Of a stretch of 64,000 bases of DNA, positions 51,631 through 63,933 are shown piece by piece (position 1 is the first letter of the stretch; the number at the start of each line of letters is the position of its first letter). The translations under genes were made by a program, and so were the position numbers. The stretch is from Leguminivora glycinivorella (taxonomy: Eukaryota > Arthropoda > Insecta > Lepidoptera > Tortricidae). Under the pieces are notes generated by a model that saw only the letters and a list, made by a program, of their open reading frames with translations, had not been told where the DNA came from and did no database searches. The stretch lies in assembly GCF_023078275.1 (NCBI RefSeq), contig NC_062982.1, positions 1,851,001 to 1,915,000 of the forward strand, in the 5' to 3' direction.

Positions 51631-53260
51631 TATTTACTTATTGACCGAACGAAACATGTTTTTTGCCGAAACCGAAAGTTCGGTCTTCACTTTAGTTTGG
51701 CCGAAATCGAACTTTTTGAGGACTTGTTAAAATCTTTGAAAAAAAGTTATAAAACTGCTTTTATACCTACACATATTTACTAGAGTAAGATAGAGTGATA
51801 ATGTACGGCAACGCGCATGCAACATCACAGCGTCCTTAGGTTACGGTGACTGCTTACCATAAGGCGGATACAGTCATATTTGCCACCGACGTGGCGTAAA
51901 AATCTATTAATCTTACTATAATAATCTAAGACAATATAACGACATAAAGGAAGCTCAACATACGTCGGTTCTTGAGCAAACCAAATGTTAATAGCACGGA
52001 TGCAAACTTTCGGTTTCATTTACAAGTTAGTCTAGGACTGTGGGGTCTGTGGGTCACTCATTATGGGTCTTTTCTTTATGGTACGAGTTGTGACTTTAGA
52101 GTAATGTAATGTAACTTTTCAGTACAGATGGTGAGATGGTGCTTTATGCCCGCACTAGTGCGCAAAGTGGTTTTTTTGTCAGGTCTAAACTTCAGACAGC
52201 CATCTGTACTGAAAACCGTCATACGATGCACGTGCGAAAAGGAAATTCGTAACTTTTGTTGATTTAAAACTTTCTTTAATTTATCGCCACTCGTTTCGAA
52301 CTCTCTTTTTTCTGCACTTGTATCGTAATGTACATACTATTTGAGTATGGTACATTTACAATAACATGCTTATTTTAGGACGTAGATACTATTCAAATAT
52401 CTGAACATTTGAAAAATGTATGTATTTCTTTTCTTACGTTTTGGCAGTTGTAAGGAATTTTTCGCTTTGGGTGACCTAGGCTAAGTTTGACGTCATTTGC
52501 GTAAACTGAATTGCTAAAATTTTGGCAAACTACTCATATATTATATTCTGAAACTTTAGTTAGTTTGAAAAACAAGCCAAGAAAGTAATTGAATAGGTAC
52601 ACAAGATTTCGTTTGAAACGATCACGTTCTGAAAATCACATTGAAGCTAAACGGCAGAGCTTATTCGCAATCCAATGTCCTCAAATACGCACAAGTACCC
52701 CCTTTTAATCCCCCCATGTAATGACATCAGTACAAATACTAGATAACCTAAAAATACATCCCTCGTCACGAATTTGCTTTGTCCACCCGCCATTACGCCG
52801 GCCATTTTTCATTTTCAATTATGCCAAATATATGGCGTAAAGCGTAAATCATACACGTAAATATAAATACGCAAAATGCATATACAGGGTGGCACCACCC
52901 CGCAGGGTGTGTTTAATTTGTAAACGGAAAACGGATATATACTATATAACGCTTATCCAATATTGGGGATGCATGGCAATAAAAACATAATACGTTGAGA
53001 TTTTTATGCGCTGCCATGAAAATATATGAAGTCGGGCTTTTTTGAGTGGACAGTATTGAATTTTTGATGGACGCGTCCTGTGACGTGTTTTGTAGTTTGT
53101 CTAGCGTTCGGAGTGGATTTAGTAATGTCATTATAGGTACATATTTAATAGCAGTTTTTAGCTTTATACTTCGCACTTAACTCGTGAAACTGAAAAATAG
53201 GATAACCTCTAAGCATCCAAAACCTGGGAAATAATCCACTTGATCTGGGATATTTTTTTA
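51631..53260. other. No supported gene
   Basis: AT-rich. At 52130 and 52190 AGTACAGATGG and CATCTGTACT form a weak hairpin of about 80 bp. ACAGGGTGGCACCACCCCGC at 52885 is a local palindrome. Nothing else seen. Confidence 0.3.
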
Positions 53261-53261
53261 A

Positions 53262-53346
53262 ATTATAAATGGGCTTACTCTTGTCCACAGACTAGCCAAA
53301 GGCAAAGACGTGGCTTACGATGCCTTTTCACGCTAGATTTGAAGGT
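53262..53346 (-). mobile_element. LINE 3' end fragment (minus strand)
   Basis: The reverse complement reads CCTTCAAATCTAGCGTGAAA, GCCACGTCTTTGCCTTTGGC and AGAGTAAGCCCATTTATAAT, as at 18077-18195 but with about 20 bp deleted. Confidence 0.6.
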
Positions 53347-54719
53347 TAGACCAGGGATTGACACTTTTCGACCTTCTAACCCTTGAGAAATCATCGTTAT
53401 CCTAATGCACTTTCGTTTCCTCTCTGTTTGCTGGTGATGTAGGTTGTCAAGGGCTATAATAATTGCTCATAGTTTCCTTATTTGAAACAGCTAAAATCGA
53501 CTAACTTTTCCGATATTGTCTACGCACACAATTTGCGTTTATTTTGATAAAATTAGCTTTCTTTCTCTACTCTTTCTGTTTAGTTAATACCTACTTTCTT
53601 GGTCATATTTTGAAGGATACCTATATTTAGTGTAGGTTTTTATAATATTGGTATCAAGTTTGTTATTTTCAAGGAGCTTCGTACCTAAATGTGGTTGAGT
53701 AAAGGTTAAAATTTACATAGTTTTTTAAAGTACCTATGGGTATGCAAAGATCACGTAGCTTCTTTTAATATGGAAACAGATTCTTTCTGAGTCATGGTTC
53801 TAAAATGAGATCATTATAACCTACTAGTTCATTAGTTCCAAATCGAAAACAAATTATTAGAGCCGTCTAAGTTAACTTTGCATTTATTTTTACAAAACAA
53901 ATCGTGGAACAGGCATTTTTTTTCACAGAAATTTGACGTTTAAGATGACAGTTCCACACTTTTGAATTATATACTAATGAACGGCTGTCAAATCTATAAA
54001 AAACAACACCTTCGTTTACTGTTCCTCTTTCATATTTCTGTTTGTTTAAGAACATTCAAAAGAAGCAATATTCAAAAAAAGTTCAATAGATAGCGCTCTG
54101 TCTATAAAACCGTAAAATCCATGAAAAGATAGCTCAGTCATATATTTCCCGATCAGACCTTCATTAAGGCAGCACGTACTTTAAATCCACAGATTAAATT
54201 TATAAATTAAAAGCTTAATTTACATTCGAATTTCAAATTGGTCCACTTTAATTCCATCGATCATTGCTGGCTGCACGCCGCCAATCGGAAAATAAAAACA
54301 GTGCCACCCCCACCCCTCCCCCACCGGGGTGTGATTTTTTCGTACGTCACTCCGTATTATGTACTTTTCGACCATGTATTCGTTGTATGTGTGCTGTTAC
54401 TGGTTTTTGGACAGGGTTGATGTTAATCTGGTTGCCCAAATTATAGAACGCTATACATAATATCAAATGTGGTACCTATTGATTTGTATCACAATGCAAT
54501 TAAAGTTGCAATATATTATGAAATGATGTCGTAACTGTCGTAAGCAAGTACCTACAAGAGAAAAATTTAAGTCTGAAGTGGCAACAATAATCAAAACGAC
54601 CCTCGCATTTACTAAAGCACTTGTCAAAAGCTTTTACACCTGTAAACTTGTATCTTATACCTGTGTGGGGTTCTATGGTAAACAGTAAAACTTTTCAAAG
54701 AAACACGTTTGAATGAGTA
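53347..54719. other. No supported feature
   Basis: AT-rich, no coding or repeat signal that I can name. Confidence 0.25.
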
Positions 54720-54854
54720 CAGTCACCGGCATAAATTAGTGGTGATTTCTGTACCTTGTCGCTTTTAGTCATTTGACAACTTCGTATGAAATTTCAAACA
54801 AGATGTTAATGTGACAAGGTACAGAAATCATCACTTATTTATGCCGGTGGATGT
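54720..54854. mobile_element. Short palindromic MITE with TA target
   Basis: 135 bp: CAGTCACCGGCATAAATTAG, GGTGATTTCTGTACCTTGTC at the left; GACAAGGTACAGAAATCATC and ATTTATGCCGGTGGATG at the right. Arms of about 45 bp, flanked by TA on both sides, in the style of Tc1/mariner MITEs. Confidence 0.85.
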
Positions 54855-54859
54855 ACTGA

Positions 54860-55480
54860 AGAGGACAATAAAAATTGAGCAAACTCGTTATAACCCGTGA
54901 TTACAATACCAACCGCACTTAGGATAATGCGTCACACCTGTACTGTCATAACGTTGAACACATAAAAATGCTATCCACATAAAAATCGACGCGGCTATTG
55001 TACACACACATAAGCCTCCTAGTGTGTGTGCTTGCAGCGCCCGAGCTCGATCGCGTGCAAAGCGCCGTGCAAAAATGTGCATTATACACCAACACCAATA
55101 AAAAATGACCTCCCGCCCCCCCCGCGCGCCCGACGCAAAAAGACGAGTGAGACGGACCTAGGTTTTTCACCAGGGATCCTTTTAGGTTTGTTGGGGGAGC
55201 AGATAAAGGCATGCGGGCCCCCCTAGCTGTCATGTATCATGTATCCAGTTTGAAATCCGAAAGAATGCCTGTCTATGTTGGAGCTTCGGCCGGAATCAAA
55301 TGCGCGATCCGGGAAATTGGTGGCCGATTTGATGAAGGGCCTTAATGAATCCTGGCGAAGACAATGCTGGTCCGTTTCACGCTGGGACGTTCAAGACGTT
55401 ATCTTTCTTGCGAACGGATTTTCCCATATTGGTTTTTCATCTGTTTCAGCAGTATCTAAGTAGTTATGTTGTTGTGTTGT
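54860..55480. other. Non-coding, one GC-rich patch
   Basis: Contains a C-rich segment (CTCCCGCCCCCCCCGCGCGC) near 55110. No frame with a recognisable domain. Confidence 0.25.
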
Positions 55481-55481
55481 T

Positions 55482-55591
55482 AAGGTTGTCTGGTAGAGAT
55501 CGCTCTTTAGCGACAAGACCGCCTGTTGTCTGCCTCTATTTATAATCATTTGTTTTGTCTCCACTGTATCTTTTGATTGAATAAAGAGTTT

Positions 55592-55624
<33 letters not shown>
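55482..55624 (+). mobile_element. RTE-like LINE 3' end with (TATC)n tail
   Basis: AAGGTTGTCTGGTAGAGATC, GCTCTTTAGCGACAAGACCG, TTGAATAAAGAGTTTTCTAT, ending in about eight CTAT units. Confidence 0.85.
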
Positions 55625-55629
55625 GTTTC

Positions 55630-56232
55630 ACGGATTGATTGAACATGGTTTGGACCCAATATTAAATGGACAAGAAATTATGTGTAATTAAAAGAAATTA
55701 AGGAATATTCCAATAAAGCATTGAAATTGAAAAAGGTGTCTTTATTTTTTATAGTAATATTATTCAGAAACAATGTATATAGGTACTAATTAACATCTTT
55801 TGAATTGCTTGAGTGGGGTTAAAATGAATGAATTTAAATTTATATTAAAAGTACACGGAAAGTTGACCTGAATGCTAATTTTAATTGGCGTTAAAACCGT
55901 GTTCCTTTTAATAAACACCCATTTCTAAAACCTAAACAAATTGCTCAGTCTGTTAACTTCTAAAGCAGTGAAAATCCCAAGACTTTTCACTTTGCCCAGC
56001 AAAGTATGTGGACTTTAACGACCATGGCAAAGCCGAGAGATTTGACCTCTTTTATAATTTAATGAACAACTTTGTTGAAAATGAAAACTGTTCAAAAATA
56101 CACGACGCAAGTTGTTATATGCTCCTGAATTGATGTTACGTACGTGTGCCTTAATGAGATACTGAAGTGAAACTTTGATGTTTGAATATATCTTTTTACT
56201 TAATTTAGAGAACTGTATAAAATGCTTTAATT
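55630..56232. other. No supported feature
   Basis: AT-rich intergenic or intronic sequence. Confidence 0.25.
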
Positions 56233-56669
56233 AAAAAGCGGCCAAGAGCGTGTAGAATTCGCGCAGTTTTCGTATTTTTTAAAAAAAAAACACCTTTCAT
56301 TTTCAGTAATTTTCCGAAATTGATATAGTTCTACTTTTGTACAAATGTATTTTATATAATACTAGCTTTTAAACTTATGGTTCAAAAGAGATAAAAAGTA
56401 GCATGTTTAACCTTTAGATCGATTATTTCCGAAAATATTAACAATATCAAAAAATTATTTACGTAAACCCGTATTCATTTTCAAATACCTATATAAAAAT
56501 ATATGACATTGTAAATATTGTCAAAAATAATACTTTTATAATATACATATTGGCACCACAGCTTTCTATTTAATGCTAACGGTCGCTGAGATTATCCGCG
56601 GACGGACGGACGGGCAGACAGACATGGCGAAACTATAAGGGTTCCTAGTTGACTACGGAACCCTAAAAA
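56233..56669 (+). repeat. Dispersed repeat, CGGCCAAG...ACGGAACCCTAAAAA family
   Basis: Starts AAAAAGCGGCCAAGAGCGTG and ends with GACGGACGGACGGGCAGACA, ATGGCGAAACTATAAGGG and GACTACGGAACCCTAAAAAC. Both ends are familiar from moth genomes. A second start (AAACCGGCCAAGAGTGTC) is at 63240. No coding sequence remains. Confidence 0.6.
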
Positions 56670-57449
56670 CGAGGTTTAGATCTAAATGGATATAACCTGT
56701 AATTAAAAACTGCACGGAAACTGGAAAGAATACACCTGAAGCGTACATTTTAATCCTCTCTAAGCTAACAAAAGAAGAAAAACCATTTCAATTAATATTA
56801 ACTAAACTCAACAGCTTTTATTATAGGACCAAACTACACAGAAAAAGTAGGTATATAATATATCTATAAATGTCTATTAATATTAATTTGAAGTCTCTAA
56901 GATACGTCCAGCGTAATTTTATAACTCCAAGCATAAAAGAGGCACGGACCTACGGCAACTCTTTAAAAGTTTCCGCGCCGAGACTTTTATGAGGGTAAAG
57001 TTTTTTCCACACACACCTGCGAAGGCAAAAAAGGAAAGAGTAAAAAGGCAAGAGAAACTGTGTTATGAGGTAAGAAAGAGTGAGGCCAGGGGCACGATCG
57101 CAATAAAAGGACTGCGTGAGGTCGCTGGGAAACTTTTTGCTTTAGAACTTAGAGGGGAGTTTCTTATGCGTTCAACGAGGAAAGGATTGGTCAGTGCCGT
57201 TTTGACCATCGACTTTTTATCTTTGTTTCTTTTTCGTGTTTGCTTTTCTTTCCACGTGCCGTAAGTGATGAGGGCTTTGTCGGAAAGCAGACCAGGTGCG
57301 GACTTTCCTTTTTTGTGTTGTTTGTTTAAGCTTTTTAGGTTATGCAGCAAAAGGAATGTTTAAGATTGATGAAGTTTTAGATACAACACCATGCCCAAGG
57401 AGTTCTGCACTAGTTTTTAATATTTTTAGTTTAGTTAGATATTTATTTT
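56670..57449. other. No supported feature
   Basis: Open frames on both strands at 56989-57350 overlap and show no domain; purine-rich composition explains them. Confidence 0.25.
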
Positions 57450-57662
57450 TAAACTAGCTAACTAGCCGCGCGATTAACTAAAAAGCCGCGTACGTAAGCT
57501 TCGCTCGCGTTAGAAAGAGACAAAAAGTAGCCTATGTCACTCTCCATCCCTTCAACTATCTCCACCTAAAAAATCACGTCAATTCGTCGCTCAGTTTTGC
57601 CGTGAAAGACGGACAAACAAACAGACACACACACTTTCCCATTTATAATATTAGTATGGATT
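57450..57662. repeat. CTTCGCTCGCGTTAG dispersed repeat, copy 1
   Basis: GCTTCGCTCGCGTTAGAAAG, AAAAAGTAGCCTATGTCACT, TTTTGCCGTGAAAGACGGAC, then ATTTATAATATTAGTATGGA. Three copies in the window; class unknown, possibly LINE-derived. Confidence 0.7.
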
Positions 57663-59234
57663 AAGATTGTAAAGTAGATCGTCTAAGTCGCGCAGTTTAT
57701 GTAAATGTACAAGAATACAAATACCGTTGCAGTTACTTGTTCTGAATAGATTAATTTCTTACATTTTAGTAATTGGATTAATCTATGCATCACAATTAAA
57801 TTGGATAAATATAAACTGTAACGATAATTAATCAAGGAGATAAGCAAAGCACTATTTTTATCCGCAGACAAACTTGTTTGGCGTTTTTATCGTGTTTTTA
57901 TCCAGTTTTTGTTTTGCTTCTCAAATAAGATCACGTGAACGAACCTCACTAGGTACTACTTACATACTTAAGACCATTAAGAGGATACAGGAGGGGTCAA
58001 TTCTCCATACAAACGCTCTCGACTACTTCCTCCCTGGTTTTTGAAGATAGAGCAATGATTTTTTAACACATATTATTATTTTTTTATTTATGTCGGACCG
58101 TTTTTATTTTTTTGATATTTTCATTTTTCAAGACGCTAAAGCCAATCAAAAGTTTCCAAAAACGGCCTTTTTCATTATCCCTCAAAAAAGGTGTGACTAC
58201 AGGGGCACTTTTATATGTCAACATTACAGAGTATTCATTAAAGTTAAACAAGTTCAATTAATAGAATTATTAGCAACAAAAACTATTAATGGTGAGCAAA
58301 GTAGCTATACACTGACATAGAGTTAGAGATTTATAAAGTCTCTAAATGTCATATTATTACTAACTATACTTAATACTTACATAAAGAAAGCACAAACAGA
58401 TACAAAGAAAAAAGAAATCTATAATACTTTTAGAGTTGTAAATGACTCTGAATGTCACAAGTAAAGATATTATACTTAATCGAATAATCCATGGAGATGT
58501 ATAGGGACTCCAAGAGTAAAATTGTATAAAATTAAAATATTTAAAAAGTAGAAACCTTTAAATGTCAAATCATAAAAAAAAACAGAAAATGAACAGCTAA
58601 ATTATACGTGAGATATACAAGTAGTTTCAATCAATTTTCAGTGTTATGGGTCGTCGATGATTTCGCCAATGTCAAGGTTTTCCTTGATGTTGACATTGAA
58701 GTCACGCGTTTTATGCAAACAATTGGCCGGTAAACCACACAGTTTTGCCGCCTTTTTTGCCAAAATTTGGTTGACCGTCTATGGCACCTCATCATTATTA
58801 AATTTCAAACACAGATCTTTTTCCCCAGTAAAAAATGTACTACTTCTAAATATAGTCATAGACAAATTATTTATAAACAAGGTCACAGACAAACAGATTT
58901 GCTCTTGTTATGTCCATCACAAAAACTAGCCTGGATGAAACAGAGCGCTAATTGAACAGGTGAAAGGAGAAAGGTGTTTTTTATGTTTGTCGCTACCTTA
59001 CAGAAGTAAAATGACCGATTTTAATTCGTCTAGTAGCTTCTGATTAATCCAGAAAGAGGTCTTTCTTGAAGTGCGATTTGATGCCATTCGTGCGAGGTGA
59101 GTTACCTTCAAGCGACTGAATGGCATCAGATCGCACAGTGGGCTATTTCACAACAGTGACAATTGTAGCCCGACAGTGACACTTTGCTGTTCATTGCCTA
59201 ATATTGACGCTGAGTTGTTACTATGCATATTGTT
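57663..59234. other. Non-coding, with minor repeats
   Basis: TCTCCATACAAACGCTCTCG at 58002 begins a block familiar from moth genomes. A 70-bp hairpin at 59070-59140 pairs GTGCGATTTGATGCCATTCG with GAATGGCATCAGATCGCAC. No gene found. Confidence 0.35.
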
Positions 59235-59589
59235 ACTAGCTTTAGCCTGCGGCTTCGCTCGCGTCAGAAAGAGACAAAAAGTAGCCTATATCACTCTCCA
59301 TCTCTTCAACTATCTCCACTTAAAAAATCACGACAATTCGTCGCTCCGTTTTGCCGTGAAGAACGGACAAACAAACAGACACACACACTTCCCCATTTAT
59401 AATAATACTAGCTTTTGCCCGCAGCTTCGCTCGCGTTAGAAAGAGACAAAAAGTAGCCTATGTCACTCTCCATCCCTTCAACTATCTCCACTTAAAAAAT
59501 CACGACAATTCGTCGCTCCGTTTTGCCGTGAAAGACGGACAAACAAACAGACACACACACTTTCCCATTTATAATATTAGTATGGATTA
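59235..59589. repeat. CTTCGCTCGCGTTAG dispersed repeat, copies 2 and 3 in tandem
   Basis: Copy 2 is 59235-59406 and copy 3 is 59407-59589, head to tail. Each begins ACTAGCTTT and ends in TTTATAAT; only copy 3 has the full ATTAGTATGGATTA end. Confidence 0.8.
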
Positions 59590-61503
59590 GTATGGATGCT
59601 AACTTATTAACCCAGACATAAACAGAATTGTCAGTGTCAAGTGTCAATGTCACAGTGGTGAAATATCCCAGTGGTACATACATACATACAATACATACAA
59701 TCACGCCTGGGATCCCATCTTAGCGGTTTCGTTTCAGAGCATGAAACTTTTACTATTAAGCTTCAGTGCCACTCTTGGCAAAGCTTATTATGCAGTTGAA
59801 AGAAAACGAAACTGTGACATTGCAGATGACAGGTTGCCAGCCTCGCGCCTACGCCACAATTTTACGCCATATCCCGTAGTCGCCTTCTACGACACCCACG
59901 GCGTACAATGGGGTACTAGTGAAAAAATTACTAACCTCATCACCACACGGGTTATCATCAGCCATATCCCAGTGGTGTTAAGTGTAAACCTATATTTCGT
60001 GGCGATCGTCCTGCAAGTTGTAAAGTTTGTTGCACATGCACGTTGCACATGCACTTGGCCAATTCTTCTCAAATGCGTTTGGGACATCTAGTATTGTGTT
60101 TAAACAAGGACCGTTTGGAACTTAGAAGCGTAGTAGAGTGGTACAACATTCTCAATGTATATTTTGTGTCTTCGTTTTATATCTTATATATATTTTACGT
60201 CATCACCTAAATCTAGTTAATCTCTTGTTTTGTTGTGTTTCTTCTTTTTTTTTACTTTTGTATTTTTATTCCGTATTTTTCGTTTCACAGTGCTTTGGTT
60301 TTACTGTTAAGCTGTGTAAAGTATTTGAAATAAATAAAATATATTTTTGTTGTTATCTTCTGTTTGTGTTTTGTAGTTTCACAGTGCCTTAGTGTAAACT
60401 GTTGCTGTGTTACTTTTTAATTTTTTTTTTTTTAAATAAGGTCCTGATAATATTCACGAGAATTATGTACTAAATATAATTACTTGTATTTTGTCACTAG
60501 ATTTTCAGCGAAAAAGTGTGCGAGAGTTTTTGCTTAAAGCATTTATTGAAACAAATTGAACTCAAGGGCCGTAGTTTCTTAGCTATAACTATTGCAATGA
60601 CGTAATTCGCACGTTTACCTTATACGTACGTTTTTGTAATTTAACTATCAATTTCTATAATAGGTATTATTTATCTTTTGTATCACGAATTCGGTCTGCA
60701 CCTCGCCCAGTACATTTCTGTTTCGCAGTTCAACTTAAATATTGACTTATGATCGGGCAAAGCCCTAAAACAACCATTAAAGACGCACACAGCCGCACCG
60801 CACACACATACCCGGCGTTTTTATATTTTTGCACATTTAAAAAAAGGCGACAGACAAAGATGGACTGATGACGAGATCCGTTCGGAACAATACGGCGAAA
60901 GCGGGATAGCGCGATTCTGTCACGGCCGCTAAATAAAAATGTGCAAAGAGTTCCTTTTTTAAAATGTGATGCTTTTTTTTACGTTAGTCTGCGTTCGCAA
61001 TTAGTGCTGTGCGGTGTTCTGTATTGGGTATTAGGAATCTATGCAAATGAATGTTCTGAGTCCTCCGGGATTCAGAGTTTCTAAAAGCTTGGATGTTTAT
61101 TGTTTGTTACAAAGGGCATCGGAGATCGCGGAAGCTTATTCAGACTACAAGGCCGAGACACATGTTGTGTTCAAAAGAAAAACAGCATTTTGTCCATATA
61201 TTTCTATGGCACATAAGCTCTTATGGATAGGGAGGTTGTAAAGATGCCTGCAATAGCAGGGATTCTTTAATACTACATCTTTATAGCGGTATGGGAATCT
61301 TACAAACAGTAAAATACTTGGAAATTGTTTTTACTGAAATACCTTCATAGAAATCTTCAGTTTGTTTAAAATTATGTGACGATTTGAGCTAGACTAATTT
61401 CACACTGAGTGTCATTTGCAATATGAATCTGACAGTGCTATTACTTGAATGAAAATATGACTTACATAATGACAATTTTCTCTTCAAATCAATGCGGTAT
61501 TAG
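59590..61503. other. No supported gene
   Basis: Includes a (ATAC)n run at about 59675-59700. The open frame at 59741-60091 (plus) starts with a hydrophobic MKLLLLSFSATLG, but nothing further supports a gene. Confidence 0.3.
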
Positions 61504-61634
61504 TCCGTTTTCACATTATCCGATCCGATATAGGATGTAGGAAGGATTTCAATGTAAAAAAATCAAGATGGCGCCTGTAATCTATGGGCTATCGGTCCTA
61601 CATCTTTTGTCGGATCGGATAATGTGAAAACGAA
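61504..61634. mobile_element. Palindromic MITE, CGTTTTCACATTATCCGATC family
   Basis: TIRs CGTTTTCACATTATCCGATC and its complement, 131 bp in all, with the 5-bp duplication ATTAG (61499-61503 and 61635-61639). The interior contains CAAGATGGCGCC. Confidence 0.85.
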
Positions 61635-61639
61635 ATTAG

Positions 61640-62636
61640 CTTAAACAAAATCTAGTATTTTATATTTTATCTAGTTTCAATAAACACTATTTAAGGCCAA
61701 ATAAAGATATCCTACTGTCAAAATTATAACCTATATAAAGTGAAATGTCATAATGAAAACGTGTCTTCCTCTAATATTAGAATTTCACTGCCCTAATATC
61801 GAAAAATCGTTATTTAATATAATATCTTAATTATGCATCATACTCATCTATAAAACCCTACTAGTGATGTGCCTAATCCAGGTGCTAGATTTTTAATACC
61901 GGAAAAAAATCCCGCATGTAGCCTCACGCACACATTGAAGCGATGTCGGTGCATGCTTTACGCTCGGAAAAAAAGTACTGCGTTATTGATTTTTCTCGAC
62001 GGGGGTTGGGGGGGAAACCGTCTGCTGAAAAAATGGAGACGAAAAGGCGCCTCCCTTTTTTAATTGGTGATGGTGTCAATGGGGCCAATCTGGTTTTTGG
62101 GTTTTAATGGGTCTTTGGGTTTTCTGCGGTTTCAAGTGTTTTCAGATGTGTAAGAGGCGTAGAAAAGGATATGAGGATGTTTTTCTTAGAATAATTTTCT
62201 GATAAAGTGAAGTTTTAAGTTAAGTTTATGTTAAGATATGTCAAATATTAGATCTACAAACGACATGAAGAAAAATGACGTTACTTGAAACTTAAACAAG
62301 ATTTTGATCACTAACATATCCGATCCATGCTAATTTTTGGCGTATCTTAAAGCTCGTATCAAAATCTTATTCGGACAAAATTTATAAAGACAATCCGACA
62401 CTTGATATGATATGTAATAAACGTATGATAACATTGATAACATAGTTTTACTTTCAACTAAATCTAATTTTCAACACACTATTGAGCGGAACAATAGACA
62501 AGACAGGCATTTTTTTTAAATGGCCTTAAGTTGCATAGCACCCAATGCAGTTGCAAATACACCCTGTATTTGTGGGAAGGAGTTTGTTATCATAATCTTA
62601 TAAAATAAGCACATCGAAAAATTAGACGCATTTGGA
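61640..62636. other. No supported feature
   Basis: AT-rich. No exon, tRNA or named repeat. Confidence 0.25.
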
Positions 62637-62785
62637 GTAAGGTGTATTCGGGTAATGTCGTTAATCGGATAATTCCGAAATTAAAATGATAATCACCCGT
62701 AATTCCATAGTAATAAGGGTCCCTTTTCGGAATTTACCGACGGTTTTGACGTTCGGAATTACCCGAGTACACCTTATCTCTAAAG
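62637..62785. repeat. Palindromic repeat, GGGTAATTC family, copy 2
   Basis: AAGGTGTATTCGGGTAATGT at the left faces GGAATTACCCGAGTACACCTT at the right, with TTTCGGAATTTACCGACGG inside. Confidence 0.6.
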
Positions 62786-63572
62786 ATACCAACTTCAATC
62801 ATAAAAATATCATAATTCGGTTTAAAAGCTAAAACTAAAAAAAAACAGTTGTTTTAAAATGCTAGTAAGTATTTAATAAGTTTATTGTACGTTCAAAGAA
62901 TATTTCTTTGATTTTTCTAAGTACCTAATCTACTAAGTATAGGTCGGAAACAGCTTACAGACATGAATCTTATTCCCTGAAGATAAAGTTTGTTTTCCAC
63001 ACTCCTAATACATCAAATCCGGCCTATTTGGGTACTCAAGAAGTAAGAGGTCGTATTTTAGTAGTAAAGTATAGTCGCTTACGACTTTTTGCGTACGAAG
63101 GCCGATAAAGAAGTTACAGCCGGTAGCCTGAGATCGTATAAAATGTAGGTGAAGTATTGTTAGCGGTGTGTTGTTTTAAGTATGGATTTTGTACTGTTTT
63201 TTGTGTTGTATTAATTTTAGTTGGTATTGGGAATTTTAAAAAACCGGCCAAGAGTGTCTCTCACTTTAGTGTAGGTATAATACAGACACAGAACTTAAAC
63301 TAAAACACAAAAAAGATTTTTTTTTTATTACTTCAATGTTTTCTTCTCCTATATCTACATAATTATAAGGGCGAAGGTTAGTTTGCTACGCGCCTGTCGC
63401 TACAAACTTGCTACGCCGTAGACAGGTTACGATTCTACTGTTTACGTAAATAGTAACGTTCTACGATATATGATGTCTATGCTAACCTCAATATATTATT
63501 ATGATTTGATATTATTGATTTGAACTTACGGTCAGTGTTATAATATTGAATAATATTAAGTAATGTTTATGT
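62786..63572. other. No gene; repeat start at 63240
   Basis: AAACCGGCCAAGAGTGTCTC at 63240 matches the start of the 56233 repeat. The rest is AT-rich. Confidence 0.3.
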
Positions 63573-63699
63573 TAATTTGTTTTTTATCATGCAGGAACGT
63601 CTGCGAGCGATATTACATATTTTTAAATTAAAGGAAAAATGGAAAAATTCACACCTCCGGCAGGACCCTGAGACGTTTCTGCATGATAAAAAACAAATT
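63573..63699. mobile_element. Small foldback containing an inverted tRNA-SINE tail
   Basis: AATTTGTTTTTTATCATGCA at the left pairs with TGCATGATAAAAAACAAATT at the right. Inside (63612-63668) is the reverse complement of the AT-rich tail and the 3' acceptor/T-arm part of the tRNA-like element at 63859. Confidence 0.75.
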
Positions 63700-63858
63700 T
63701 AGTATGGGTTAGCACATTGTTACTGGCGAATTCTCAATGTAATTGAGACTCCAGTGCCTGTTAAGGTCTATTCTTACGGGTAGATGTTTGCTATAACGCC
63801 ACCCTAAGGCGGTTGGGAATTGATGGAAGGCATGGATAAATTCGCACACATCCAGCAG

Positions 63859-63933
63859 GCCTCCGTGGCGCAGTTGGTAAGCGAGATGGCCCCGGCAAGG
63901 CCAAAGGTCGCAGGTTCGTGTCCTGCCGGAGGT
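63859..63933 (+). tRNA. tRNA-Ala(GGC)-like sequence, probably a SINE head
   Basis: A full cloverleaf can be drawn. Acceptor GCCTCCG/CGGAGGT (one G-U). D arm starts GCGCAGTTGGTAAGCG. Anticodon stem TGGCC/GGCCA closes loop CCGGCAA, giving anticodon GGC at 63894-63896. T arm is GCAGG-TTCGTGT-CCTGC. Position 33 is C instead of the invariant U, and the D stem has a G-A mismatch. Ala(GGC) is rarely a functional tRNA in animals. The AT-rich tail that follows is repeated inverted at 63612-63668, so I judge this a short tRNA-derived SINE, not a working tRNA gene. Confidence 0.6.

Noticed and set aside
58090..58320. 76-codon plus-strand frame
   Set aside because: Lies in a block that looks like a dispersed repeat; Phe/Lys-rich composition from T- and A-rich DNA.
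59741..60091. 116-codon frame starting with a hydrophobic, signal-peptide-like segment
   Set aside because: No second feature of a secreted protein, no conserved pattern and no upstream promoter or splice evidence.
63859..63933. Functional tRNA-Ala gene
   Set aside because: C at position 33, D-stem mismatch, rare GGC anticodon and a repeated AT-rich tail point to a SINE head.
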